A stretch of 64,000 nucleotides of DNA from Arctopsyche grandis (lineage: Eukaryota; Arthropoda; Insecta; Trichoptera; Hydropsychidae): assembly GCF_051622035.1 (NCBI RefSeq), contig NC_135365.1, positions 3,214,501 to 3,278,500 on the forward strand. Direction: 5' to 3'. How positions within the stretch are numbered: position 1 is the first letter of the stretch; the number at the start of each line of letters is the position of its first letter. The notes beneath the pieces were generated by a model. That model saw only the letters and a list, made by a program, of their open reading frames with translations. It searched no databases and was not told the origin of the DNA. Of this stretch, positions 1 through 10,925 are shown piece after piece. The position numbers and the translations under genes were made by a program.

Positions 1-100
1 CCAGATATAATCTTTGAAAGTAAGTGCATGCATTTAGTTAACCGATAACAGATATCCGTTGGTCTAAGTACAATTCGCTCAATCCACGGCGTACGTAACA
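1..100 (-). mobile_element. LTR fragment cut by the window edge
   Basis: The first 100 bases are the reverse complement of the start of the solo LTR at 34920-35305. They end with ...GTACGTAACA at 100, which is the complement of the LTR 5' terminus TGTTACGTAC. The rest of the LTR lies outside the window, so it cannot be told whether this is a solo LTR or part of a full element. Confidence 0.75.
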
Positions 101-329
101 TTATGTATAAGTCAAACCCTTTGGGTATATCAGCTTTGCCGCCTCCCCCAAGTATGTATGCTAAATAAATAAATGATTCGACTAGTTCCAAAACCCGGTA
201 TCTGCATATTTGGTCAAAACTGAGATAAAAATGTATTCCGATCCGATTCTAGGAATAGTTTCACACAATACTGTATACTTGAATTCTTTCTAAAACCAAG
301 TTAAATGACTAAAAAAAATATTTAAAATC
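101..329. other. Intergenic, nothing recognised
   Basis: AT-rich DNA without a coding or repeat signature that I recognise. Confidence 0.5.
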
Positions 330-790
330 TTGTTTTGTTCCAAAGAACGGCAAAAATTCTCTCTGTCTATTCGAATTCACGGCAAAACTGCCGACAGCCA
401 ATCAGCCACACTGCATATGGCAAGATGGCGGCCATTTTGGCCAGTTACCTGGGTGCAACTGTCATTCCGCATTTCCTTCGTAATTGCTGTTATCATGGAC
501 GATCTGTCTCGAAGTATTGAAAAAACCAAAGATGGAGATACAAGAAAGAAAACAATCCGAAAGAAATCGTGAGCAAAGGAACGGAATCGCCGTGAAAGGA
601 CAACTCGGGAACAAACACCGGCAAAATCGTATTCAAGTCTTAATATTTCATTTAATCACAAAAAATTTCCAAAAAACTGAATTGCAAAATAACTTTAAAT
701 CGTATATCTTCCGTTAAAATAAAACTTTGTAAATGAAATCCACTAAATAAAGTTGTGGCAGAAAAACTGCGTTTACCAACAAATGCGTGA
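330..790 (+). other. GC-richer segment with YY1-like motif; possible small transcript
   Basis: A locally GC-richer stretch contains CCAATCAG at about 398 and AAGATGGCGGCCATTTTGG at about 423-441. The latter contains the classic YY1 core AAGATGGCGGC followed by GCCATTTT, a Pho-type match. Short ORFs run through it (330-572 and 484-717) but are not like any protein I know. AATAAA-like signals occur near 717 and 746. It could be a promoter plus first exon, a short non-coding transcript or a decayed retrocopy; the sequence does not decide. Confidence 0.3.
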
Positions 791-1499
791 AATGCTTTTA
801 CCGGGTTTTGGAACTAGACGACTCAAATATCCCTTTCAATTTACCTTCACTCATACTTAATTACTCAATCAGCGGTTCTAATAAAATCAGAATTCCCTCC
901 CTTTCTCGTTTAATTATGAATGTAAGCAATACATTTTCTTGCTATATGTATATGGTAGTTTTAAAGATCTACATATGGTGTGTATGTAGGCGTTATCATG
1001 TGTTCTCTTTTTGATGATGATGTTTTGGTGACCCTAGTCAAGTACTCGCAGCTGTAAGTGTATGCAGAGTCGTACACACATAACTGCGAGATAGGTCTGA
1101 ATATTAAATGCATGAATATTCATGCGGATATATTTATTATTAAGCGAGATACATACGCCGTTTTACAGGTGGGGTGCGTTCAAGGGTTGGGAGCCAGTGG
1201 GGGTGAGGGAAAGGGGGTGGAGAGTGGGAGCCAGCAATAAACGGCTAGGCGGCAACAGACTAGCGGGGAATTTCCCTTTCGGAAACCCAAAATAAACAAC
1301 ACTTGCGTTGTTTCTGTTTATTAAAAACATATGAATAACAATGCGGTCGACAGTGGTGTATTTCGTAAATTAATAATAATGGATTTGTACGCGGCTGTGA
1401 GATCTGATCGCGTTTTCCAAAGAAGAAAGTGAAAATCGCTACTAGTTGCTTCTGCACACTTCTTCTCTTCAAGTGGACTGATTTGATTTAATATATTTA
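791..1499. other. Intergenic; G-rich tract at about 1168-1230
   Basis: No convincing ORF. A purine/G-rich tract (about 1168-1230, several runs of 3-5 G) and palindromic AT motifs such as tgcatgaatattcatgc (about 1109-1125) stand out. Possibly regulatory; no function can be assigned. Confidence 0.4.
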
Positions 1500-1907
1500 A
1501 TATATACTACCTGAACCCGGCATGCGTTACAATTTCACAATAACGCATGCAATTTCCGTTCCCGTTCTCGTTCCCGTTTGTCGGAAAAACGCAGGCGGTC
1601 AACTTGACTTGACTCGACTAAAAAAAAAATACAATAGAAGGCTACGAATACTTTTTCAATTATTCAATTGTTATTCTACTTTACACTAACAATGTACGTC
1701 GCGAACTGATTTGAAATTATTTGCCATGCAATGCCACTCATTCCCGTTTTTCCTGTTTCCGTTTTCGTTTTTGGGGGGTTTATTTTTACATAAACCATCG
1801 CGGACATGCACACAATAACTCTTATAAGTTTCATCGCAATCGGTTGAATGATATAGGATCGCATACGTGATTGACAAACAGATAACCAGACAAACATTGA
1901 TTTTTTA
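1500..1907 (-). repeat. Unclassified dispersed repeat with CCCGTTCCCGTT motifs
   Basis: Contains the inverted repeat GCATGCGTTA...TAACGCATGC (about 1520-1551), then iterated pyrimidine motifs of the CCGTTCCCGTTCTCG type, then a conserved-looking block at about 1780-1900. A degenerate array of the complementary GGAATCGGAA type recurs at 29400-29570. It looks like the end of a transposable element, but I cannot name the family. Confidence 0.4.
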
Positions 1908-2560
1908 CTTACCTCTTATTAAGTTCACATGGTTTTCGTGTTAGTGGTCGTTTTTTATATCTGTTATCTCTTATCCGATCGTTTTCATACTTTGCCATAT
2001 TGCTCATTTTGGTCATCAATATACGTTAATGTATCGTCTGCCATTACGTTGGAGATAAAATATCGTATACAATGCGTATCAAATATCCAGAATCTCGGGT
2101 ACAGTAGTCTATGACGGTACGGCAAGCTACCATAATCTATCTTCAACCTTTTTGCCTTGATATGGCCATTTCAGATTTTAATTGTTTAAACGCTTATAAT
2201 TCACTCTATATTTTATAAAATTTGCTCTATAGGTTCTCGTTATCTCTAATATTTAAATATTTATAGTTTTAACTCTCATATGTATATATAAATTTCAAAT
2301 TTGGCGTCTAGCTTCATGTAATGTAATACACGATATATATTGAATTTTGGCCAAATATGTCAGATCTAACATTTCACGGCTAAAAATATATCTCTTCACG
2401 GAGTTTTATCTGCGAGATAAGTATTTAATAAGAAGTAATGTTGTATCTAATTATTAATATGATTTACAATAAGCTTACACACATTTAGTTTTTTACAATA
2501 AGCTTACATACATACATCACATACAATTATTTTTAGTTGTCAGATGATTTAATTTTTATA
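1908..2560 (+). repeat. Repeat X, copy 1 (type A)
   Basis: Non-coding dispersed element. It begins with TTTTTAC(A/T)TACCTC, then TCCGATCGTTTTCATAC, GCCATATTGCTCATTTTGG and GGAGATAAAATATCG, and continues through a TTTAAACGCTTATAATTCAC block to AATAAGCTTACATACAT. The same blocks in the same order recur near 16055, 26468 (reverse), 28197, 45560 and 54990. No transposase or intact ORF is present, so it is a non-autonomous element of unknown class. Confidence 0.75.
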
Positions 2561-2880
2561 ACTAGCCTCTTCTTACTTTCACTTGCGATTTCTAGTTAGA
2601 AGAAATTTGGGTTTTTTTCTGTTTTCAAACTTTGCCATTTTGCTCGGTTTGTTCATAAACATATGTATGTGGAAATGACGTCCGCCATTACGATGGTGAA
2701 AAATAATCGTAATAGACAAGTTTGAAAATACATCTATCGTCCACATTGTTCGCTATGTCAGATTTTAATTGTTTAAACGCCTATAACTTTTTCTTTTTTC
2801 ACTCTATCTTTTATATACCAATATATAGATTTAAGTTTCCTTCTGTCAAATCGGATTTGTATTGAGATATGCTAGATTAT
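2561..2880 (+). repeat. Repeat X, type B segment
   Basis: Divergent subfamily with CAAACTTTGCCATTTTGCTC, GACGTCCGCCATTACGATGG and AATAATCGTAATAGACA. The block ATTACGAT...ATCGTAAT is a short inverted repeat. Related type B copies lie at 51325-51705 (reverse) and 54265-54950. Confidence 0.65.
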
Positions 2881-3029
2881 TCTCCAACACTTTGTCTTTT
2901 CGTTTGCTTTTCAACTCGCTTGTGAGAAGCAAGCTAGAGTATTATGCAATTGTGTGGAACCCGTATGAAGGAAATTACTCTCAATTATGATCCCGGCCTT
3001 ATATCATTACATACGTACTAACACGGTCC

Positions 3030-3195
3030 ATTTTTTTACATACCTCCTTTACGTTTCACTTACGATTACAATTCAGGAAAAAGTTTGCCGCTTATCCGAT
3101 CGTTTTCATACTTTGCCATATTGCTCATTTTGGTAATCAATATGAGTAAATGGATCCTCCGCCATTACGATAGAGATAAAATATCGTTTAAGAAG
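3030..3195 (+). repeat. Repeat X fragment
   Basis: Truncated type A copy (TTTTTTTACATACCTCC... to GAGATAAAATATCG), cut on its right side by the long (TA)n tract. Confidence 0.65.
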
Positions 3196-3215
3196 CTTTT
3201 CTTATATATATATTT

Positions 3216-4034
<819 letters not shown>

Positions 4035-4763
4035 CACTGTTCGACACGAAAAATGGTTCAGAGACGAGATATGACTTTTCTTATACATAGATCTATGCCC
4101 AGTAAATACGAATCTGGTAATAAAAAATGTTGATTAGCTCGAGATTCGGATATATGTATGTATTTTTTAAATCACGCGATTTTTCTATATCTTGGTGTTG
4201 TTCGGTCGATGTCTCAAAATCTGTCAATTTTCTGTTAAAAATGGATATTGGAATCTATAGTCGGGTATTTTATCTTTCATTTGTAGTACTTTTCAGCTTT
4301 CAAATCTCTCTAAGTAGTCGTCCAGTTCAAATCAAAAGTCAAAAGTACGTATTTGCACTTGGAATTTTTTCCCACTGTTAATACTATTTTATAGTGAGTA
4401 TTTTCTATTGAAACATGTTTATTGGGATAATGTTCTGGCTACACTATTTTTTGTTTTCGTTTAAAAGGATTAATTGGAAGTGTGCTGAATGTTAAATTCA
4501 GTAACAGTAAAATTGCGAGCTAAAAGCTCGTACTAATATTTACTCGTATTTACACGAATCTGAATTGAATTAATAGGGATAATATATTAAATTGTCTTTA
4601 TATGAGAATTAAATAAAATTAAAATTAGAAAAATCATTTCGACTATTTTTGTAGATTAATAACAAAAATTCTATTGATAACTGACTTACCTCAATTAAAT
4701 AAACGAATAGATATATAAGAAAAGTCATATCTCTGAACCAAAAATCGTCATTTTCGAACAGTG
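4035..4763. mobile_element. MITE-like element with about 50-bp terminal inverted repeats
   Basis: The left end CACTGTTCGA...TGGTTCAGAGA...ATATGACTTTTCTTATA is repeated inverted at the right end (TATAAGAAAAGTCATAT...TCGAACAGTG). The interior is non-coding and AT-rich. Relatives lie at 31340-31790, 47620-48300 and 59090-59945 (reverse). The CACTG terminus would fit a Tc1/mariner-type non-autonomous element, but I see no clear target-site duplication. Confidence 0.75.
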
Positions 4764-5399
4764 TTATTACTAAAGGGCGGATAGAGAGCGTGCTTTTTCC
4801 AGGAATCACGGCATTTTGGGTCTATTCACAAAGCCAGAGTGCAATAAAAAAAGGTTCGGCGAACCTTTAACAAAGGTTCATCATAAAAATGAACAATGCA
4901 CAACGAACAATAAACAAAGAACGGCACGCTTCCGGTCCGACCTCTAGTTATTACTAGACACCGGATAGTCACAGTGCTATCCATTGTTCCATTGTTGTAA
5001 ATCCTTTGTAAAAAAAGGTTCGGTAGACCTTAAACAATGCATTTACAACCTTTGAACAATACGCAGCACCTTCTGGGTCCGGTGACTAGTTATTACTTAC
5101 CAGCATGCTTTTCGCACAAAAAATAGTTTACTATTTTCAATTTATTAGAAAACCCATCTTTTTTTGCTCTCTTGCTTCGGACACTAATTGGACGTTTTAT
5201 TGTTATTTGCAATTGCACCAAACCCACTTATCTATTTTTTTTATTTAAAACTTAAAATCACTATAAATATGATACACATCAAATATCAAGAAGATAAAAA
5301 TAATCAAAAAAGTCAAAAACAAAAAATAAAATATTGTTTTAAAAAAAATACTACTTTTAGTTTAAAAATTCTGGTCAAAACCTTATATTCAATATTGTA
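4764..5399. other. Intergenic with a direct-repeat pair
   Basis: Two related blocks (about 4851-4960 and 5010-5095) share AAAAAAAGGTTCGG, AACAAT and CTAGTTATTACT(A/T). Each resembles a small foldback (GGTTCGGCGAACC at about 4854). No coding potential is recognised. Confidence 0.4.
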
Positions 5400-5700
5400 T
5401 TCAACCTTGTATTCAATATTTTTACCTCAACCGGAAGTAGTACTTTTACTCTAGAGAACCTTTGGATGAATTGCACAAAAAATTTCATATCTAGAATTTT
5501 AAGTTCATCCTAAAGTTATATCTTAAATTTGGTGAACACCCGTCAACCAAAAATGGTAATTTACTCTTGTTCAATTGGTCTTCCACTAGTTTTTTCGATC
5601 CTTTAAATATGTGTGTTCTTCATTTTAATATGAGATGCAAATTTGTTTGGTCAATTGTATTGAACCAGTTCAATCGCAGCTGATTAAATTTCCACTATCT
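5400..5700 (+). repeat. CCGGAAGT-type dispersed repeat, partial
   Basis: Contains CCTCAACCGGAAGTAGTACTTTTACTCT and, about 120 bp on, CGTCAACC...TTTACTCTTGTTC. The same blocks recur in longer form at 43980-44560. Confidence 0.55.
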
Positions 5701-6370
5701 ATGTACTATTCAATTCGGATTTAAAATGTTCGATTGTACTTCAATAAAATAATTGTACGACTTGTTTAATTTTATTTGCGAAAGATAAAGTTTATTTTAA
5801 TTGTAATAATTGGTTTGTTTTTAAAGGCTTTTTTAAATCAATGTAGTCGTCAGAAGAAGAACCAAAAATCTCGCGAAGCGTAAAATGTTTGTATTTTACA
5901 AAACAAATGTGATTCCGTCATTACATTTTAAAGTCAAAAATTTGGTAGCTGAATTTTGAAGTTTTTAAAAAACCTGAAAAATGAACTATATTTCTTCCTG
6001 GCTTCAAAAATTTAAAATGTGCTTCTAATTTAGATTCAAATTAAGGTATTCCAGCCGAAGTTCAATCTGATCTTGTAGTAAATATCACTTTAGATTAAAA
6101 ATGGCCAATTCATATACTCTATCATTAAAATTGTTCTTCTTTTCAGTATGTTATGAAAATTGTTTTAAATTATCTAAATACCAAGCTCTCGCCAAAATTT
6201 ATAAAAAAACCTGTATTGGACCGAAACAGGAGTTTGCATATATATCATTTGAAACTCGCATTAAAAAAAAAAATGGATGTGAATCTCGTGAGATAAAAAA
6301 AAAGATTGCGTGTGTTGCAAGTGTATTTTTTCATTCTCATTCTTATACATACATCAATAATCTTATCAAC
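5701..6370. other. Intergenic, upstream of NB-ARC copy 1
   Basis: AT-rich. The 90-codon ORF at 6101-6373 has low-complexity composition and no recognised similarity, so I do not call it a gene. Confidence 0.4.
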
Positions 6371-6372
6371 TG

Positions 6373-7305
6373 AAAAGTAATCAAGATTAGCCAAAATATC
6401 TTTTTACATCCAACGTACATATATTCCAATTCCAGTTTTACTTTTGAAATAGATCGCTCGTGTTGTAATTACTTTAGTACAGCTTTAAATTAACAAAAGT
6501 TTTAAAAACCAATAAGATATTCACCCATCAAGGATAAAACATATAATATAACATTTATGTGCTATTGTTTAATCAACGTGCTAATTCTTGCTAATATTCA
6601 TAACCATACATATATCATATAAGAGTGGAAGTGGTTCAAAATCAGCTCGCGAATTTTTGCCGGTCAGGAATTACATACATAGCTAATAACAATCTTGTTA
6701 AAAAATTAACACAAGAGTTGTTAAAAAGCCATTCAAGGTTATAAAAATATTGAAACATTATATGTATATAAAAATAAACATTGTGAAATTTATATAATAT
6801 ATTGTTCGCAGTTGATTACAATTAGAAACCGTTAAATAAGTGTACTACGTGTTATTATCCGACTCTTCTTTATAAATTGCAACATTTTGTCAAAGGTGAG
6901 TGAAAACTTTTTCTATGTATGAATGAGTATGCTTATTTTTTGAACAATTTTAACTTGAGTAAATTGAAATTCGAACTACATTTTTTTTAAAGCTACACTA
7001 TCAAATAAATAAGATAATTTTCTCGATTTGAAATTATTCATATTTTATTAAAAGTAAACATTTTCTAATTTCTATTCTAGTGTATAATATTGTAAATTAT
7101 TCGGCAGTATTCTCAATTAATTCTTAAATTATAATTAAAAAATTGTGTTTTAAAGACATTGAACTAAACTTTTTTTTTTGGATTTTGCTTTCTTTCGCAG
7201 TGATATTTTAATGTTGATCGTTTGAAAATACCCGTAACTGTCAAGATTTTCAGCTTAAGTCTTTATTTCTTTATTTTTAATTACGACTAGACTTCCTGTT
7301 AAAAA
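6373..7305 (+). promoter_or_regulatory. Promoter region and 5' UTR of NB-ARC/ankyrin copy 1
   Basis: This stretch aligns with 17826-18748 upstream of copy 2 (for example AAGATTAGCC, TTGATTACAATTAGAAAC, TCCGACTCTTCT), so the duplication carried upstream DNA. A 5'-UTR intron is visible at 6896-7200: donor AAAG|GTGAGTGAAAA and acceptor TTTCTTTCGCAG after a T-rich tract. Exon 2 starts at 7201 and holds about 105 bases of leader before ATG 7306. A TATA-like TATATAAT lies at 6791; the exact transcription start cannot be read. Confidence 0.55.
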
Positions 7306-7557
7306 ATGGCATCCGGCAGTGGCATTGCTCACGAAGAAAGTTCAGAAGATCAATTTATGCAGCCTATGGAATTGCCATTCGATGAGAGACTAACGACGTT
7401 CGTTCGGCATTTTGTAATCGAATTAGAATCCACGTTACAATTACATTATGGAATTTTGGCAGGTAGTATTCAAAAATCGGGAAAAATTCCAAAGGCTATG
7501 GAAACGGCAATAGGACTATCCGCAAATTCTTTTATCATCGATGGAGCAGATAAATAA
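7306..7557 (+). pseudogene. Copy 1, 5' coding segment before the LINE
   Basis: Eighty-three codons matching residues 1-84 of copy 2 closely up to METAIGL, then more divergently, without indels, up to the insertion point. The apparent stop at 7555 lies in the (TAA)n tail of the LINE, not in the gene. Confidence 0.85.
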
Positions 7558-7856
7558 TAATAATAATAATAATAATAGCTTTTATTCCAGACGATGAGGA
7601 GAATAGTGCAATCCCCAACGCCCATATAAATAATATATAGATAATAAAAAAAAAAAGTATTGAAAAATAGTAAACAAAAAATAAATAAATAAATACATAA
7701 GTAAATATATAAATATTACTGATAATAAATAATAATAATAATAAATAATAATAATAATAAATAATAATAATAATAAATAATAATAATAATAATTATAATA
7801 AATAAATAATAATAAATAAGTCTAATAATAATAAATAATAATAATTTTATGTCTAT

Positions 7857-10643
7857 TCAAGGCGGTCGGTGTAGCAGTTCCATCCATCGAACATACAATG
7901 AAGAATGCAAATGAGAAGATGCAGCAGCAAGAAGACAATTAGGCGACAAAAATATACGAAGACGTAGAGAGGCCGCTCTCATCCTGAGAATGGCTTCAAA
8001 ATGAGGCACATGCCCTTCTACAAACATTTGCGACGCGCTACAGCTCCTAGGTAACCCGAAAAGAGCACGGTAACAGTTGTTGTATTGTACCTTTATCTTC
8101 CTCATCGTCTCCCGCTTGTATCTGGTCCATAATTCACCAGTATAGAGGCTAGTACAAAAGGACATAAATAATTGTCTCTTAACCTCTACACTGGAGTGGA
8201 AAAATCGTCTAGCCAGCATATTTGCCCTTACACAAATGGCTCTTCTTTGTCTTTCGATGTCACGGTCATCATATAGATCCTCCGTCAGCAAGTGTCCCAG
8301 ATACTTGACTTCCCTAACAGTTTCAAGATTACGCCCATCTAAAATAATGTTGGGGACGAAATGAGGACCTCGACCGTATCGGAAAATCAATACCATGGAT
8401 TTACTCGTATTATACCGCATATTATGTTCTGCAGCATAACTCGAGCAAACTTCCAGGAGGCGATTCAGAGCTGACGGAGAAGGCGCCAAGATCACCATGT
8501 CATCCGCATAGCTGATGTGGTTACTGTATATTCCTCCTATGTGGCAACCAACTCCAGTCTGTCGAAGGCGATGTGAAAGTTCATCCATGTAAAGGTTGAA
8601 TAAGCCAGGAGACATTGACCCATCCTGTCTAACCCCGCACTTCAAAGAAGCGGGATCAGAGTATGAATTCCCCCAGCGTACATGGCTGAACTGATTCCGG
8701 TGCCAGGATGCTAAAAACCTCACGATTTGACTTGGAGCTCCCCTTTTTAACAGTTTGGACCAAAGTAGATCATGATCCACTCGATCGAAGGCCTTGGATA
8801 AGTCTAGAAAACAGGCGTATACGGAAGTTTTTCGCGATGTATAAAAATCCACTACCTGTTTTAAAGTGAAGATGGCCATGTCCGTCGACGAGTGCTTCTT
8901 GAATCCAAACTGCTCATCAGCTGACAAAAGGTAGCCACTTAATCTGCAACTCAATATCTTCTCTAGAATTTTAGATAAAATGGTGGCTAGAGCAATAGGA
9001 CGATAGCTGTCAATGACTGAAGCATCAAGCTTTGATGACTTGAGGACAGGAACAATAGTCGTCCTTGAAAACTCTTCAGGTACATGTTCATGCAAAATCA
9101 TCACATTGAAAAGCCTTGCTAATATGATGAAGAAATTCTTACCACTATGCAGAACATGATCCGTACTAATGCTGTCCCAACCAGTTGCTTTCCCTCCAGA
9201 CATTGACCTTAACGCAGTTTCAACTTCTTCGCCAGTTATGACGAAAAACGAATCTTCTGAGATAGACATAACCATATCAGCCCTGCCCATCAAATCCGAA
9301 ACAGACTCTTTGAAATGCTTGCTAAACATATTGGCAATACTCCGATGGTTGTAGATTCCATTAATATGTACCGGGATAGTACTGTTTACTGCTAAAATAG
9401 CATTTGTAGCATTCCAAAATTGCTTGAAGTCTTTATTTCTATGATATAGAGCTATCTTGTCCATAACACTTTGATTAGCGTTGCGTTGACATACCTTCAG
9501 TGCAATTTTAAAAACATGCCTAGCATGACGACGTCGGTCGGCAATTTCTCCTGTAGAAGGGCGGCCCGCTGCGACCCATTCTATAAATGAGTTCCTCGAA
9601 TCTAGGTAGCGTGCCGCTACCTGATCGTTCCAACCAGGAACCACCTTAAACCTCTTATCATTATACTGATGCGTTGGTGAAGAAAATGATGTCGAAGCGG
9701 CATTTCTCAACACATCTACAATCGAATGATAGAGGTAATTAATGGAAGTCCTATGCTCAGTATCAGTGCATTTTCTTAAATTGCAATTTTGAAGATTATT
9801 ATCACATACAATACGATCCAAAGAGTTAATTATTTCTAGTGAATATGCAATTATGTCGGAAGGGTTGCGTGGCATCCAAGTTGCAATGTCGCGATGACGA
9901 TAATTGTGATATGGTCTCGAACGATTCAGACCATTCGAAGCAATTATAACAAAAAGCGGACGATGATCTGACCATACTACGTCAGTGTGGACTTTAAAAT
10001 CTTGAATGGATCCTAAAATTCCTTCAGATGTGATACAGTGATCCAACCACCGTAAGGAGCCGTGTGCGTCACTAACATATGTAAATGTATCAGATGGAAG
10101 ACACGCATAATCTTGAATCCTCAAATGATTTTCTTCACAGAAGGATAGTAGTTCGTTCCAAAATAAAGAGCCAGGATGAGCATTAAAATCACCCATGACA
10201 ATAAAATTCGAGCGACTATGATCTTCGATAGCGGCATTAACAATGCCCAAGCAAGTAGTAAAATCTTCAAAGTTTTCTGGTTTTGCCGTCGGCATATATA
10301 CATTAATAATTAACAATTCAATATCACCTTGCTGAAGTTTAATGCAAAGTAATCTCGGATTATGAAGGTCAATTTGGGTGACTGTAAAAGTTTTTTTGTA
10401 CAATATACCAACACCACCATAGGGACGTCCAACTAAAGGTCCATTACCGCTGTCTACTGCAGATGTACCAGTGCCTTCAAATGATGGATGGAATCTTCTC
10501 AAGTATACAGTTTCAAATTCTAAAAACCATGTTTCTTGTAACAAAATAACGTCGGCCTCATTACATAGTTTGGAAATGTAGGATTCAGTACGTCGAAAAG
10601 AGCGACAATTATAGCTGACGATTGTTATTGTTTTGTCCCCCAT
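7857..10643 (-). CDS. LINE ORF2: AP endonuclease + reverse transcriptase
   Basis: An open frame encodes 928 residues from the ATG at 10643 (the frame itself is open up to 10757). Residues 1-225 form an apurinic-type endonuclease with SYNCRSF, LLQETW (about 35), MGDFNAHPG (about 148) and SDHRPL (about 224). The reverse transcriptase follows: SYRPIALATILSKILEKIL (about 544), CFLDLSKAFDRVDHDLLW, GVRQDGSMSPGLFNLYMDEL and the catalytic YADD (about 711). I chose ATG 10643 because it lies inside the end of ORF1 (35-nt overlap), a common LINE arrangement. The GVRQD sequence differs from the more usual GVRQG. No internal stop or frameshift means the insertion is young and the protein could be active if expressed. 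Confidence 0.92.
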   Translation of the reverse strand: MGDKTITIVSYNCRSFRRTESYISKLCNEADVILLQETWFLEFETVYLRRFHPSFEGTGTSAVDSGNGPLVGRPYGGVGILYKKTFTVTQIDLHNPRLLCIKLQQGDIELLIINVYMPTAKPENFEDFTTCLGIVNAAIEDHSRSNFIVMGDFNAHPGSLFWNELLSFCEENHLRIQDYACLPSDTFTYVSDAHGSLRWLDHCITSEGILGSIQDFKVHTDVVWSDHRPLFVIIASNGLNRSRPYHNYRHRDIATWMPRNPSDIIAYSLEIINSLDRIVCDNNLQNCNLRKCTDTEHRTSINYLYHSIVDVLRNAASTSFSSPTHQYNDKRFKVVPGWNDQVAARYLDSRNSFIEWVAAGRPSTGEIADRRRHARHVFKIALKVCQRNANQSVMDKIALYHRNKDFKQFWNATNAILAVNSTIPVHINGIYNHRSIANMFSKHFKESVSDLMGRADMVMSISEDSFFVITGEEVETALRSMSGGKATGWDSISTDHVLHSGKNFFIILARLFNVMILHEHVPEEFSRTTIVPVLKSSKLDASVIDSYRPIALATILSKILEKILSCRLSGYLLSADEQFGFKKHSSTDMAIFTLKQVVDFYTSRKTSVYACFLDLSKAFDRVDHDLLWSKLLKRGAPSQIVRFLASWHRNQFSHVRWGNSYSDPASLKCGVRQDGSMSPGLFNLYMDELSHRLRQTGVGCHIGGIYSNHISYADDMVILAPSPSALNRLLEVCSSYAAEHNMRYNTSKSMVLIFRYGRGPHFVPNIILDGRNLETVREVKYLGHLLTEDLYDDRDIERQRRAICVRANMLARRFFHSSVEVKRQLFMSFCTSLYTGELWTRYKRETMRKIKVQYNNCYRALFGLPRSCSASQMFVEGHVPHFEAILRMRAASLRLRIFLSPNCLLAAASSHLHSSLYVRWMELLHRPP

Positions 10644-10922
10644 TAATATAGTTTTTTCGGAAACGTCGGAAAACAATTCCGGTCGGCCATAAATCTTGCA
10701 CGAGCAGTTTTGTTGCATTCGTGGCTTCAGTTGCAACAATGAAAGACTTGAAACCACATTTTGTTCGAGATGGTAGTTCTTTTAAGGTGAATTTGAAATT
10801 TACTTTTTTCTTTAAATATGTACTAATTATTTCGACATTCGTCTCTAACGAGAATCTAGAGATGTAAATTTCAGATTCTGGAATTACAGCTTGCAATTCA
10901 GAATCCTTGCTTTTTCTTTTAA
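10609..10922 (-). pseudogene. LINE ORF1, C-terminal remnant
   Basis: About 100 codons end in DLWPTGIVFRRFRKNY, a terminal pattern typical of insect LINE ORF1 proteins (nucleic-acid chaperone role). The 5' part is missing because the element is truncated; the frame runs into host-gene sequence at about 10925. The stop at 10609-10611 overlaps the start of ORF2 by 35 nt. Confidence 0.75.
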
Positions 10923-10925
10923 ACT

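Larger units (their letters stand above)
7558..10925 (-). mobile_element. 5'-truncated non-LTR retrotransposon (CR1/L2-like)
   Basis: Insert of about 3.4 kb in copy 1, read on the minus strand. Its 3' end faces left and finishes in a (TTA)n-type tail (7558-7580), with further (AAT)n-rich sequence at 7690-7850 in the 3' UTR. It carries an intact ORF2 and the last part of ORF1, so it was truncated at the 5' end during insertion. A microsatellite tail rather than poly(A), plus the ORF2 domain style, suggests the CR1/L2 group; exact clade assignment needs a tree. No clear target-site duplication is seen. The 3' UTR signature (CCAGACGAT...GGGAGAATAGTGCA) recurs at 53966 and 63672. Confidence 0.9.

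Noticed and set aside
7700-7850. Tandem AAT-rich array considered as an independent satellite or CRISPR-like array
   Set aside because: It is the simple-sequence 3' UTR and tail of the LINE; there are no spacer units.
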